DNA of 64,000 bases from Treponema sp. (GTDB taxonomy: Bacteria; Spirochaetota; Spirochaetia; Treponematales; Treponemataceae). The notes under the pieces are model-generated. The model had not been told where the DNA came from, did not search any database, and was given only the letters and a program-made list of their open reading frames with translations. The stretch is from assembly GCA_016281495.1 (NCBI GenBank), contig JAEEIU010000046.1:1-64000 (forward strand), read 5' to 3'. Position numbers and translations under genes: made by a program. Positions within the stretch are counted from its first letter, which is position 1; every line of letters begins with the position of its first letter. This document shows, one piece after another, positions 15,944-25,151 of this stretch.

Positions 15944-16738
15944 ATGAAGATTGCTTTGGTCGGTTATGGAAAAATGGGACACATGCTGGAACAGACGGCA
16001 TTGTCACTGGGACACACTGTTGTCGCAACAATTGATCCTTTTGCACCGGATGCAAAATACAAGGTTCCTCAGGACGATGACGGAACTGCCGTGGCAAAAG
16101 CCGTAAAGGAAAGCGGAGCGGAAGGCATAATCGAATTCACTTCTCCCGCCACAGTAATCCAGAACATCACTGCCCTTCTTCCCCTAAAGCTTCCGTTGGT
16201 TGTCGGTTCAACAGGCTGGAACGACAAAATTGATTATGTCACTGACCTTGCATCAAAGACTGGCGGAACAATAATGCACAGCGCAAACTTTTCTATCGGC
16301 GTAAACATGTTCTACAAGATTGTTGAGGAAGCCGCAAAGCTCGTGAACAATTTTGATGAATATGATGCCGCAGTATGGGAAATGCACCATAACCAGAAGG
16401 CAGACAGCCCCTCGGGAACTGCAATCGACATTGCAAAACGCGTACTGGAAGGCTTTAAGCGCAAGAATGAAATCGTCACGGATGCATTCCATTCAAAGCC
16501 ACAACCAAACCAGCTGCACGTTTCTTCCACAAGATGCGGAACAGTCCCGGGCACACACACTGTTTACTTTGACAGCACAGCAGACACAATAGAGCTTACG
16601 CATACAGCCCGCAGCAGACAGGGATTTGCAAGCGGTGCCGTACACGCCCTGGAAAACTTGGATTCCCTCTTGAAAGACGGCAAGTTAAAACCGGGAAAAC
16701 TCTACGGAATGAAGGACGTCTTCCCGGGAATGTTCTAG
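15944..16738 (+). CDS. dapB: 4-hydroxy-tetrahydrodipicolinate reductase
   Basis: The 264-residue reductase makes tetrahydrodipicolinate for lysine and peptidoglycan diaminopimelate. The nucleotide loop GYGKMGHM is near the N-terminus, and the catalytic segment EMHHNQKADSPSGTA around residue 150 has the His-His and Lys plus the PSGTA substrate loop. The ATG at 15944 is chosen because GGGGGAA precedes it; a frame start at 15923 would leave that signal inside the gene. It follows the aspartokinase in the same direction, and its last four bases overlap the end of the convergent small gene. Confidence 0.95.
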   Translation: MKIALVGYGKMGHMLEQTALSLGHTVVATIDPFAPDAKYKVPQDDDGTAVAKAVKESGAEGIIEFTSPATVIQNITALLPLKLPLVVGSTGWNDKIDYVTDLASKTGGTIMHSANFSIGVNMFYKIVEEAAKLVNNFDEYDAAVWEMHHNQKADSPSGTAIDIAKRVLEGFKRKNEIVTDAFHSKPQPNQLHVSSTRCGTVPGTHTVYFDSTADTIELTHTARSRQGFASGAVHALENLDSLLKDGKLKPGKLYGMKDVFPGMF

Positions 16739-16923
16739 GCCAAAACAGCTTTCTTTGCATCCTCAACTGCATGAATGACCTTGTCGCACCATGCGTCAAA
16801 ATCAGGGTCTTCCACCTGCAGTTCTGGATGTGCCATGATGTATTCAACAGTCATCCTTACGCTCTCAGGAAGCTTTTCGTTAAGGCCCACAGACATTATC
16901 AGCCAGTTTTTCAAATACTGCAA
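16735..16923 (-). CDS. Small hypothetical protein downstream of gltD
   Basis: A 62-residue frame using TTG 16923; an ATG at 16896 would give 53 residues. No clear ribosome site precedes either. The sequence reads like a real soluble helical protein (LPESVRMTVEYIMAHPEL, then DPDFDAWCDKVIHAVEDAKKA). It fills the gap between gltD and dapB almost exactly, overlapping dapB by four bases tail to tail. Function is not recognised. It may be expressed with gltB-gltD. Confidence 0.45.
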   Translation of the reverse strand: MQYLKNWLIMSVGLNEKLPESVRMTVEYIMAHPELQVEDPDFDAWCDKVIHAVEDAKKAVLA

Positions 16924-16932
16924 GTCATTTTT

Positions 16933-18420
16933 TTAGAGATTTGAATATCCCATCAGATAGCGGTCTATTTCTGCGGCACAGGCCCTTCCCTCGGCTATGG
17001 CCCAGACTACAAGCGATTGTCCGCGATGCATGTCTCCAGCCGTAAAAACCTTATCCACATTTGTTGCATAGCTTTCCGCACTGCCGGTAGCCACAGTACC
17101 CCTCTGTCCAAGCTCAACTGAAAATGCCTTTGCCGTATATTCCTCTGCTCCAAGGAATCCTGCCGCAATAAGTACAATGTCACACGGTATCTCTTTTTCG
17201 CTGCCTTCGATTTCCTTTAGGACGCGTTTTCCGTCAACATTTACAAATTCCACCTGCACGGTAGTCAGACCCGCTACATGACCGTCCTTTACGTGAACTT
17301 CCTTTATCGTAGTCTTGTAGACCCTTGGGTCTTTTTTAAAGACTTCAATTGATTCTTCCGCACCATAATCCACCTTAAGGATCTTGGGCCACTCAGGCCA
17401 TGGATTGTCAGGAGATCTTTTTTCAGGTGGACATGCCATCATCTCCAGCTGGGTAACACTCTTGCATCCAAGACGGATTGCAGTACCGGTACAGTCGTTT
17501 CCTGTATCACCTCCGCCAAGGATCACAACATCCTTACCCTTTACGTCTACAAATTTCTTATCCTTTAATTCTGAATCCAAAAGGCTTTTTGTAACCGAAG
17601 AAAGCCAGTCAACGGCAAACATCACACCTTCGGCATCAGAACCTTTTGCAGCAAGAGGTCTGGCTTTTTTTGCCCCACAGCACAGTGCAACAGCATCGTA
17701 TTCCTCAAGAATTTTTTCCGCCTTTACATTACGGCCAATGTCTGCGTTTACGACGAATTCAACCCCCTCCGCCTTCATAAGGTTTACACGACGCTCAACG
17801 ATTTTCTTATTCAGCTTCATGTTTGGAATTCCGTACATCAAAAGGCCACCGATTCTGTCAGACCTTTCGTAGACTGTAACCGAATGTCCACGCCTGTTCA
17901 AAAGATCCGCCACCGCAAGCCCCGAAGGACCAGAACCAATCACGGCAACTTTTTTCCCGCTGCGCACTTCCGGAATCTGGGGTTTCATGTATCCGCTTTC
18001 AAATGCCTTTTCAATTATGTAAAGTTCATTGTCATGAATTGTAACGGCTTCCTGAATGTCTCCTCCGTTTCCACAGTTGCATGCCTTCTCGCACAATGCA
18101 GGACAAACCCTTCCCGTAAACTCAGGAAAACTTGAAGTCTTTAACAGCCTCCATGCCGCCATGTCAAACTGTCCCTTGTACAATGCATCATTCCATTCCG
18201 GTATGTAATTGTGAAGGGGACATCCTGTTACCATGCCCTTTAACCTTATTGCGCTCTGACACATCGGCACACCGCAGTTCATGCACCTTGCGGCCTGACA
18301 TTTTCTTTCCTCATTATTCAGATATGTGTGGAACTCCTCAAAGTTCTTTATCCTTTTCTCTGGAGGAACATCTCCGTTTGTTTTTCTTGCATACTCCAAA
18401 AAACCTTCTGCCATTGCCAT
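16933..18420 (-). CDS. gltD: Glutamate synthase, small subunit
   Basis: The 495-residue flavoprotein passes electrons from NAD(P)H to the large subunit, which makes glutamate from glutamine and 2-oxoglutarate. The N-terminus has iron-sulfur cysteines (CQAARCMNCGVPMCQ, then CPLHNYIPEW, then CPALCEKACNCG). It is followed by an FAD Rossmann motif (VIGSGPSGLAVADLL near 150) and an NAD(P) motif (VILGGGDTGNDC near 290). The start is the ATG complementary to 18418-18420, seven bases after AAGGAG; an ATG at 18426 would overlap the gltB stop but sits too close to that signal. It is translationally coupled to gltB. Confidence 0.95.
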   Translation of the reverse strand: MAMAEGFLEYARKTNGDVPPEKRIKNFEEFHTYLNNEERKCQAARCMNCGVPMCQSAIRLKGMVTGCPLHNYIPEWNDALYKGQFDMAAWRLLKTSSFPEFTGRVCPALCEKACNCGNGGDIQEAVTIHDNELYIIEKAFESGYMKPQIPEVRSGKKVAVIGSGPSGLAVADLLNRRGHSVTVYERSDRIGGLLMYGIPNMKLNKKIVERRVNLMKAEGVEFVVNADIGRNVKAEKILEEYDAVALCCGAKKARPLAAKGSDAEGVMFAVDWLSSVTKSLLDSELKDKKFVDVKGKDVVILGGGDTGNDCTGTAIRLGCKSVTQLEMMACPPEKRSPDNPWPEWPKILKVDYGAEESIEVFKKDPRVYKTTIKEVHVKDGHVAGLTTVQVEFVNVDGKRVLKEIEGSEKEIPCDIVLIAAGFLGAEEYTAKAFSVELGQRGTVATGSAESYATNVDKVFTAGDMHRGQSLVVWAIAEGRACAAEIDRYLMGYSNL

Positions 18421-18422
18421 AA

Positions 18423-21400
18423 TCATGCTCCTTTCTGAGTTATAGTCTTGAATGCTTCCATAACAGCATCTTGATAGCTGTATCCCTTTTCTTCACAGCG
18501 ACTGATTTCGTTCAGCATGCGCTTGTAATCCTTTGGAATAATTTTCTTGAAGTTAGGAATATATTCATCAAAACTGTCCAGAATCTTTTTTGCCAATGCA
18601 GAACCTGTCTCATCATAATGCTTTTGAATCAGCTTTAACAGTTCATTTTTGTCGTATGAAGTTTCAATTTCTTCAACCAGAACAAGCTGGCTGTTTATTT
18701 TCTTGTAAAGGTCATGATGAGTATCAAGAACATATGCAATACCGCCGCTCATACCCGCCGCAAGGTTCCTTCCTGTACGGCCAAGGATTACAGCTATACC
18801 GCCTGTCATGTATTCAAGTCCGTGGTCACCGCAGCCTTCTACAACCGCAGTCGCTCCTGAATTACGCACACAGAAGCGTTCACCTGCAATACCGCTGATG
18901 TATGCCTGTCCGCCTGTTGCACCAAAGAGCGCTACGTTTCCGATGATGATGTTCTTATCCGCCTCAAGCTTACTGTTCTCCGGAGGAAGCACGACAAGCT
19001 TTCCGCCTGAAAGACCTTTTCCGAAATAATCGTTTGAATCTCCATGCAGCTTCAATGTAAGCCCCTTGGGAATAAAAGCTCCAAATGACTGACCACCACC
19101 ACCAGTGCAGTTTACCACAAAACTGTCGTCTTCCAGTTTACCCGAATATTTTTTCTGTATCTCGCTTCCAAGAATTGTACCAAAAGAACGGTCCGTACTG
19201 TGGACACATACTTCATTTTTGGACAGAACTGCCGGTGTTGATTTTATTTTCTCAAATGCCGGAAGGAGTACTTTCTCATCAAGAGTTTTCTCCAGACCGA
19301 AATCAAAGACATCTTCTTTCTTAAAGTAGACGTTGCCTGACTCACCAAGTATCCTTGACATGTCAACAAGCTTTGCCCTGCTTGCATAAGGTTTTTCCTT
19401 TAGCTTAAGGAGATCGCTGCGGCCAACAAGCTCGTCAACAGTACGTACACCGAGTTTTGCCATATACTCACGCATTTCCTGTGCAATAAAGAGCATGAAG
19501 TTTTCCACGTATTCAGGTTTTCCCTTGAACCGCTTTCTTAGCTCACTGTTCTGTGTGGCAACACCAAACGGACAGGTATCAAGGTTGCACACCCTCATCA
19601 TCGCACATCCCATTGTTATGAGAGGGGCAGTTGCAAATCCAAACTCCTCGGCACCAAGCAATGACGCAATCATTACATCCCTACCGCTCATGAGTTTACC
19701 GTCGGTTTCAATGCGAACCCTTGACCTGAGTCCGTTCTGCAGTAGGGTCTGATGTGTCTCGGCAAGTCCAAGTTCCCAAGGAAGACCTGCATGATGTATT
19801 GAAGAAATAGGAGCCGCTCCCGTACCTCCGTCGTGACCTGAAATCAATATTACCTGTGCGCCGGCTTTTGCAACACCAGACGCAATTGTTCCAACTCCAG
19901 CCTCACTTACAAGCTTTACCGAAATACGAGCCTTACGGTTTGCATTCTTCAAGTCATAAATAAGCTGGGCAAGATCTTCTATTGAATAAATGTCATGATG
20001 TGGTGGCGGAGAAATAAGTGAAACACCAGGAGTGGCATATCTTGTCTTTGCAATCCATGGATAAACTTTTTTACCGGGAAGATGGCCGCCTTCTCCTGGC
20101 TTTGCCCCCTGTGCCATCTTTATCTGAATCTCCTGCGCACTCAAAAGGTATTCTTCTGTAACACCAAAGCGTCCTGAGGCAACCTGTTTAATCGCAGAGT
20201 TGTATTCTGTTCCAAGACGTTCAGGATTTTCTCCTCCTTCTCCGGAATTAGATTTTCCGTGCAGGTGGTTCATCGCCTTTGCCATGCATTTATGCGCTTC
20301 CTCAGAAATAGAACCGTATGACATGGCACCAGTCTTGAATCTTGTAACAATCTTGTCTACGCCCTCAACTTCTTCGATGGGGATTCCCTTCTCCGGATAA
20401 TTAAAATCAAGCAATGACCTTAATGTATGCGGATGAGCGTTGTCATCGACCATGGAGGAATATTCCTTGAACCTCTGGTAATCATTGTTTTGTGTTGCCT
20501 GCTGCAGGGCTATGATAATCTCTGGACTGTACAAATGATCCTCGCACATTGGACCACGGCGCATCTTGTGGTTTCCTACAGTGTCAAGGTGTGTGTTCAC
20601 AGCAAGGCCAAGCGGGTCAAAAGCACGGTTGTGATGATAGTTCACATCCTCTTCTATTTCCTTTAGCGAGATACCACCAACACGGCTCACCGTATTTGTG
20701 AAATATTTGTCTATTACCGGACGACTTATGCCAACAGCCTCGAAAATCTGTGCAGACTGATATGACTGAATTGCAGAGATTCCCATCTTGGCAGCGATTT
20801 TGACAACACCGTTCAATATGGCACTGTTATAATCATCTATGGCAGTATGATAATCCTTGTCCAAGAGTTTTTGGTCAATCAATTCTGCAATACATTCATG
20901 GGCAAGATAAGGATTGATTGCACGGGCACCATAACCCAAAATCATAGCGGCCTGATGCACATCACGTATTTCGGCAGACTCCAGAATTATTGAAATCTTT
21001 GTCCTTTTCTTTGTACGGATAAGATACTGCTCTACTGCAGAAACCGCCAGCAATGACGGAATTGCAACATGGTTTTCGTCCACTCCACGATCAGAAAGGA
21101 TTATTATGTTTGCATTATTGTGATATTTCTTTTCTATATCGTTGAACACGGATTCTATGGCAGCCTCAAGTGAAGTATTCTTATAATACAGCAGGGAAAC
21201 AACAGCCGCACGGCATCCATCCTTGTCCAGTGCCTTAATCTTCATCATGTCAACACCGGTCAAAATCGGATTGTTTATCTCCAGAACCGTACAGTTTGAA
21301 CTCTTTGCTTCCAGAAGGTTTCCATCTGAGCCAACATAAACAGTTGTATCAGTAACTATCTTTTCCCTAAGGGAGTCAATCGGCGGGTTGGTTACCTGAG

Positions 21401-22937
21401 CAAACAACTGCTTGAAATAAGAGAAAAGAGGCGGATGACGGTCGGACATAATGGCAAGGGGACTGTCAACACCCATGGAGGCTGTCGGTTCAATTCCGTT
21501 TTTTGCCATTGGAAGGATCATCTCATTTACATCCTCGTAATTCCAGCCGAAAGCCTTGTACATCCTGTCGCGTTCTTCCTGGGAATATACCGGTATTTTT
21601 TTATTTGGAATTGAAAGGTCACTTAAATGAAGAAGATTCGTGAACAGCCATTCTCCATATGGATTTGCAGAAGCAAACTGAGTCTTGCATTCATCATCAG
21701 ACACAAGCTTTTTGTTGACTGTATCAACCAACAGCATTCTGCCAGGCTCAAGGCGTGACTTGCATTTTATGTTCTCTTCAGGAATATCAAGGACTCCAAC
21801 TTCGGATGCAAGAATCAGATGATTGTCTTTTGTAATGTAATAGCGGCTAGGTCTAAGGCCGTTGCGGTCAAGTGTGGCACCAAGAACATCTCCATCGCTG
21901 AAAAGAATTGCAGCAGGTCCGTCCCACGGTTCCATCATTGTTGCCCAATAATGATAGAAATCTTTTCTTTCCTGTGTCATTGCGGCATCATGTTTCCAAG
22001 GCTCAGGAATACAAACCATAACGGCAAGAGCCAGAGGCATTCCGTTCATCATCAGGAATTCCAGGGTATTGTCAAGCATTGCAGAGTCTGAACCGCTTGC
22101 ATCTACGGCAGGCAGGACTTTTTTCATGTCGTCTTCGTTTATGTAAGATGAGGCAAGAGTTTCCTCACGTGCCAGCATGCGGTCCACATTTCCGCGTATT
22201 GTATTGATTTCTCCGTTGTGAGCTATAAGGCGGTTGGGATGAGCCCTCTGCCAGCTTGGTTGGGTATTTGTACTGAATCTTGAATGGACTATGGAAACTG
22301 CAGATATGAATCTTGAATCCTGCAGGTCACTGTAAAAACTGCGGAGCTGCTTAACAAGGAACATTCCCTTATATACGATTGTGCGGCTTGAAAATGAAAC
22401 TACATAAGACTGCAATTGGGAATGCTCAAACTGACGGCGAAGAATATACAGGCGGCGGTCAAAATCAAGGCCTTTTTTTACTCCATCAGGGCGGGCTATA
22501 AAACACTGCATGATTTTTGGCATGCATTCACGGGCCCTGTTTCCAAGAACCTGCTCGTTTACCGGAACATCCCTCCAGCCAAGGAACGGAAGACCTTCTT
22601 TTTTGGCAATGCTTTCTATCATGCGCATGGCCTGTGCACGAAGAAGCTTTTCCTGGGGAAAGAAGAACATACCGATTCCGTAGTCCCTTTCATCTCCAAG
22701 CTGAATGCCAAGAGACTTAGCCTCAGCCTTAAAGAAATCATGGGATATCTGAATCAGAATACCTACACCGTCTCCTGTTTGACCGTCAGCATCTTTTCCT
22801 GCCCTGTGCTCAAGCTTTTCAACGATACTCAAAGCGTCGTCAACTATCTTGCGGCTGGGAATGCCGTCAATACTGACAATCGCTCCGATTCCACAACTGT
22901 CGTGCTCAAACGAGGTTTCATACAATGATTTGTGCAT
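18423..22937 (-). CDS. gltB: Glutamate synthase, large subunit
   Basis: The 1504-residue ferredoxin/NADPH-type glutamate synthase large chain. Cys15 in the CGIGAIVS motif is the class II glutaminase nucleophile, implying removal of a 14-residue propeptide. A FMN-binding central/synthase domain occupies roughly 800-1200 and includes the 3Fe-4S segment CNLDTCPFGVATQ near 1117. The C-terminal beta-helix with Gly-rich turns completes the normal architecture. The ATG has AAGGGG upstream. A hairpin followed by ten U residues lies between its promoter and the start codon, suggesting transcription attenuation. gltD follows directly. Confidence 0.97.
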   Translation of the reverse strand: MHKSLYETSFEHDSCGIGAIVSIDGIPSRKIVDDALSIVEKLEHRAGKDADGQTGDGVGILIQISHDFFKAEAKSLGIQLGDERDYGIGMFFFPQEKLLRAQAMRMIESIAKKEGLPFLGWRDVPVNEQVLGNRARECMPKIMQCFIARPDGVKKGLDFDRRLYILRRQFEHSQLQSYVVSFSSRTIVYKGMFLVKQLRSFYSDLQDSRFISAVSIVHSRFSTNTQPSWQRAHPNRLIAHNGEINTIRGNVDRMLAREETLASSYINEDDMKKVLPAVDASGSDSAMLDNTLEFLMMNGMPLALAVMVCIPEPWKHDAAMTQERKDFYHYWATMMEPWDGPAAILFSDGDVLGATLDRNGLRPSRYYITKDNHLILASEVGVLDIPEENIKCKSRLEPGRMLLVDTVNKKLVSDDECKTQFASANPYGEWLFTNLLHLSDLSIPNKKIPVYSQEERDRMYKAFGWNYEDVNEMILPMAKNGIEPTASMGVDSPLAIMSDRHPPLFSYFKQLFAQVTNPPIDSLREKIVTDTTVYVGSDGNLLEAKSSNCTVLEINNPILTGVDMMKIKALDKDGCRAAVVSLLYYKNTSLEAAIESVFNDIEKKYHNNANIIILSDRGVDENHVAIPSLLAVSAVEQYLIRTKKRTKISIILESAEIRDVHQAAMILGYGARAINPYLAHECIAELIDQKLLDKDYHTAIDDYNSAILNGVVKIAAKMGISAIQSYQSAQIFEAVGISRPVIDKYFTNTVSRVGGISLKEIEEDVNYHHNRAFDPLGLAVNTHLDTVGNHKMRRGPMCEDHLYSPEIIIALQQATQNNDYQRFKEYSSMVDDNAHPHTLRSLLDFNYPEKGIPIEEVEGVDKIVTRFKTGAMSYGSISEEAHKCMAKAMNHLHGKSNSGEGGENPERLGTEYNSAIKQVASGRFGVTEEYLLSAQEIQIKMAQGAKPGEGGHLPGKKVYPWIAKTRYATPGVSLISPPPHHDIYSIEDLAQLIYDLKNANRKARISVKLVSEAGVGTIASGVAKAGAQVILISGHDGGTGAAPISSIHHAGLPWELGLAETHQTLLQNGLRSRVRIETDGKLMSGRDVMIASLLGAEEFGFATAPLITMGCAMMRVCNLDTCPFGVATQNSELRKRFKGKPEYVENFMLFIAQEMREYMAKLGVRTVDELVGRSDLLKLKEKPYASRAKLVDMSRILGESGNVYFKKEDVFDFGLEKTLDEKVLLPAFEKIKSTPAVLSKNEVCVHSTDRSFGTILGSEIQKKYSGKLEDDSFVVNCTGGGGQSFGAFIPKGLTLKLHGDSNDYFGKGLSGGKLVVLPPENSKLEADKNIIIGNVALFGATGGQAYISGIAGERFCVRNSGATAVVEGCGDHGLEYMTGGIAVILGRTGRNLAAGMSGGIAYVLDTHHDLYKKINSQLVLVEEIETSYDKNELLKLIQKHYDETGSALAKKILDSFDEYIPNFKKIIPKDYKRMLNEISRCEEKGYSYQDAVMEAFKTITQKGA

Positions 22938-22962
22938 ATCTATTCCCCTTTACAAAAAATTG

Positions 22963-23016
22963 CAAAAAAAAAACGCCACAAAAGCCATCCCATGAAATAG
23001 AATGGTTTCTGTGGCG
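22963..23016 (-). terminator. Attenuator-like hairpin with U-run in the gltB leader
   Basis: On the minus strand CGCCACA-G-AAACCAT pairs with ATGGCTT-T-TGTGGCG (two 7-bp helices with one mismatch, 22974-23016). It is followed at once by ten T residues (22964-22973), a complete intrinsic terminator shape. The only minus-strand promoter candidate upstream is at 23034-23062 and the gltB ATG is 26 bases further on, so this sits in the gltB leader rather than after a gene. No named riboswitch could be recognised. Confidence 0.7.
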
Positions 23017-23033
23017 TCTCTGCCTTTCTATCA

Positions 23034-23062
23034 GTCTTAACAAAAAGACAAAAAAATGTCAA
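23034..23062 (-). promoter_or_regulatory. Candidate gltB promoter
   Basis: Minus-strand consensus TTGACA (complement of 23057-23062), 17-bp spacer, then TAAGAC as a weak -10. The implied start lies a few bases before the attenuator-like hairpin. Confidence 0.5.
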
Positions 23063-23103
23063 TAGGAAGTCTCAAAGTTTTCCTAAGTTTTCGTGTTTTC
23101 TAC

Positions 23104-23133
23104 TAGACAAAATATAATAAATTCTGATAATAT
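23104..23133 (+). promoter_or_regulatory. Candidate infC-rpmI-rplT promoter
   Basis: TAGACA, an 18-bp spacer and TAATAT; a TATAAT also lies inside the spacer. The same TAGACA -35 occurs at three other promoters in this window. The leader would be about 70 bases. Confidence 0.45.
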
Positions 23134-23181
23134 GATACCCATGTTGTGTAATAATTGTCAGAAGGCACTTATTACAAGAGA

Positions 23182-23195
23182 GTGTTTTATAACAC
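23182..23195 (+). promoter_or_regulatory. Small hairpin just before the infC ribosome-binding site
   Basis: GTGTT-TTAT-AACAC forms a perfect 5-bp stem ending two bases before AAGGAGG. The position could tune infC translation, but no ribosomal-protein binding site can be identified with confidence. Confidence 0.35.
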
Positions 23196-23207
23196 CAAGG
23201 AGGATAG

Positions 23208-23732
23208 TTGGCAGACAATAAGGGAATGCGGGTAAATGAACAGATCCGTGTACGTGAGGTCAGACTCATTGACGATGAAGGTATTCAGAAGGGAATTGTC
23301 CCTACATTAGAGGCCCTTAAATTGGCAAAGGAGCGTGATCTCGATCTTGTTGAAGTATCGCCCAACGCAAATCCGCCGGTTTGTAAGATACTGGACTTTG
23401 GAAAATACCGGTTTGAACAGGAGAAAAAACTCCGTGACTCCAAGAAAAACCAGAAGGTATTGAAGCTCAAGGAAATTCGTATGCAGCCAAAAATCGGCTC
23501 AGGCGACCTTGACACCAAAGCAAAACATGTTCAGGAGTTCTTAAACGAAGGCGATAAGGTAAAAGTCACCATCCGTTTCCGCGGAAGGGAACTTGCTCAC
23601 ACCGAGCTCGGCTTTGATGTCCTGAAAGAAGTAGAAAAAAGACTGGAAGAAGGTTCCTATGTCATCGAAAAGGCTGCCGCAATGGACGGCCGTTTCATGT
23701 CAATGACATTGGCTTCAAAGGTCAAGAAGTGA
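23208..23732 (+). CDS. infC: Translation initiation factor IF-3
   Basis: The 174-residue factor checks the start codon on the 30S subunit. The N-terminal domain begins [16 protein letters not shown] and the C-terminal domain contains [17 protein letters not shown] and a VTIRFRGRE segment. The gene starts with TTG, six bases after a strong AAGGAGG, not with ATG; rare start codons are well known for infC because IF-3 discriminates against them and so limits its own synthesis. It heads the usual infC-rpmI-rplT operon. Confidence 0.96.
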   Translation: MADNKGMRVNEQIRVREVRLIDDEGIQKGIVPTLEALKLAKERDLDLVEVSPNANPPVCKILDFGKYRFEQEKKLRDSKKNQKVLKLKEIRMQPKIGSGDLDTKAKHVQEFLNEGDKVKVTIRFRGRELAHTELGFDVLKEVEKRLEEGSYVIEKAAAMDGRFMSMTLASKVKK

Positions 23733-23741
23733 GGTTTTAAA

Positions 23742-23942
23742 ATGCCAAAAATGAAGACAAAGAAGTCTGCAGCAAAACGCTACAGTCTTACAGGTACTGG
23801 CAAAGTAAAGTACAAGAAAATGAATCTTCGTCATATTTTGACAAAGAGGTCACCAAAGCGCAAGATGAATCTTCGCCATTCAGGTATTCTTTCTGAATGT
23901 GAGTCAAAGAAGATCCGCAAGCAGATGCTGCCATACGGCTGA
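23742..23942 (+). CDS. rpmI: 50S ribosomal protein L35
   Basis: A 66-residue basic protein with the L35 pattern: [13 protein letters not shown] at the start and [16 protein letters not shown] in the middle. It lies 9 bp after infC and before rplT, the standard order. Length is normal. Confidence 0.97.
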   Translation: MPKMKTKKSAAKRYSLTGTGKVKYKKMNLRHILTKRSPKRKMNLRHSGILSECESKKIRKQMLPYG

Positions 23943-23992
23943 TTTTGCAGCGGATATTATAATTCAATTTAGATTCATAGGAGAAAAGAAAG

Positions 23993-24352
23993 ATGCCTAG
24001 AGCAATAGATGGAACAAAAAGAAAGAATCGTCGCGCAAAGATTTTAAAGCTGGCTAAAGGCTTTTATGGTGACAGAAAATCAAATTACAAGGCTGCTAAA
24101 GATGCAGTTGTAAAGTCTCTTGATCATGCCTATTCAGGACGCAAGGGCAAGAAGCGTGATTACCGCTCACTGTGGATTGCACGTATCAATGCCGCTGTCC
24201 GTGATGAAGGCCTGTCATACAGCCGCTTTATCAACGGTCTCTCAAAGGCTGGAGTTACCCTGAACCGCAAGGCTCTGAGCAACATGGCAATTGAAGATCC
24301 CATCGCTTTCAAAGCAGTGGTAGAAGTAGCCAAAAAGGCACTTGAGGCATAA
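23993..24352 (+). CDS. rplT: 50S ribosomal protein L20
   Basis: The 119-residue L20 has the long basic N-terminal helix ([15 protein letters not shown]) and the globular part with [20 protein letters not shown]. In other bacteria L20 represses its operon by binding leader RNA; no such site could be proven here. GGAGAA precedes the ATG. Its stop codon is immediately followed by the ATG of the coiled-coil gene. Confidence 0.97.
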   Translation: MPRAIDGTKRKNRRAKILKLAKGFYGDRKSNYKAAKDAVVKSLDHAYSGRKGKKRDYRSLWIARINAAVRDEGLSYSRFINGLSKAGVTLNRKALSNMAIEDPIAFKAVVEVAKKALEA

Positions 24353-24841
24353 ATGATTTCACTCGATCAGGTTTTATTGTTGCAGAAAAAGGTAGAAACT
24401 GCTGTAGAAAAAATCCGTGCATTAAACGCTCAGGTCCTGCAGCTTCAGTCAGAGAACGATGCTTTGCGTAGTAAATGCTCAGAGCTCCAAAATTCGCTCG
24501 CTGACAAATCGGGGTTAGTTTCTTCCCTGGAAGCAGAACAAAGCCAGATCGAGGAAACAATCCGCAAGGCACTTGACCAGCTTGATGATGTTGAAAATGC
24601 AGTTCTTGATTCTGAATCAGGACATGCACTTGAAACAGCGCAGGATGGTCAGGCTGATTTTGCCTTTACCGAAACAAAACCCGCCGAACCCAAGGCGCAG
24701 GAAGACAATTCAAAACAGAATCAGGCTGTTGCACAGGATAATGCAGCAGACACAACACCAATTCAATATACAGAAGAAAAAAAGGAACAGGCTCCTGAAT
24801 CTTCTTCTGGTGACATAAACGGTCAATTCGATATTTTCTAG
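24353..24841 (+). CDS. Coiled-coil protein, possible ZapB-like cell-division factor
   Basis: A 162-residue protein whose first 90 residues are a heptad-rich coiled coil (KVETAVEKIRALNAQVLQLQ, then SENDALRSKCSELQNSL), followed by an acidic, Gln/Pro-rich tail. Its ATG abuts the rplT stop, with GAGG just before it. It precedes zapA by 15 bp; a short coiled-coil protein next to ZapA suggests a division-ring role analogous to ZapB. That role is inference; there is no diagnostic motif. Confidence 0.65.
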   Translation: MISLDQVLLLQKKVETAVEKIRALNAQVLQLQSENDALRSKCSELQNSLADKSGLVSSLEAEQSQIEETIRKALDQLDDVENAVLDSESGHALETAQDGQADFAFTETKPAEPKAQEDNSKQNQAVAQDNAADTTPIQYTEEKKEQAPESSSGDINGQFDIF

Positions 24842-24856
24842 GCCTAAGGAATCAAA

Positions 24857-25150
24857 ATGGGAAGACTGCAGGTTGACCTTCTTGGAGCTTCTTTTTCCGT
24901 CAGGGCCAGTGAGGATGACGAGTACCTCTCTAAACTTCTTACACATTACAAGGAAATAATCTCATCACTTAAAGAATCAGGTGCAAGCGACAATCCTCTG
25001 CAGTTAAGCATACTTGCAGGAATTACGCTGACAGACGAGCTTTTTAAGGCAAAAACCCAAAATCCACAGGTTCAGGTTTCAAGTACCGATCAGGATGAGG
25101 CAGAACGCCTTACAAAACAAATGATCGAAAAAATCGACAAGGTCCTGTAA
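24857..25150 (+). CDS. zapA: Cell division protein ZapA
   Basis: A 97-residue protein matching ZapA: a small N-terminal beta part (RLQVDLLGASFSVRASEDDEYL), then a long helix containing NPLQLSILAGITLTDELFKAK. ZapA bundles FtsZ filaments at mid-cell. AAGGA precedes the ATG. Identification rests on pattern and length and is good but not certain for so small a protein. Confidence 0.8.
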   Translation: MGRLQVDLLGASFSVRASEDDEYLSKLLTHYKEIISSLKESGASDNPLQLSILAGITLTDELFKAKTQNPQVQVSSTDQDEAERLTKQMIEKIDKVL

Positions 25151-25151
25151 C

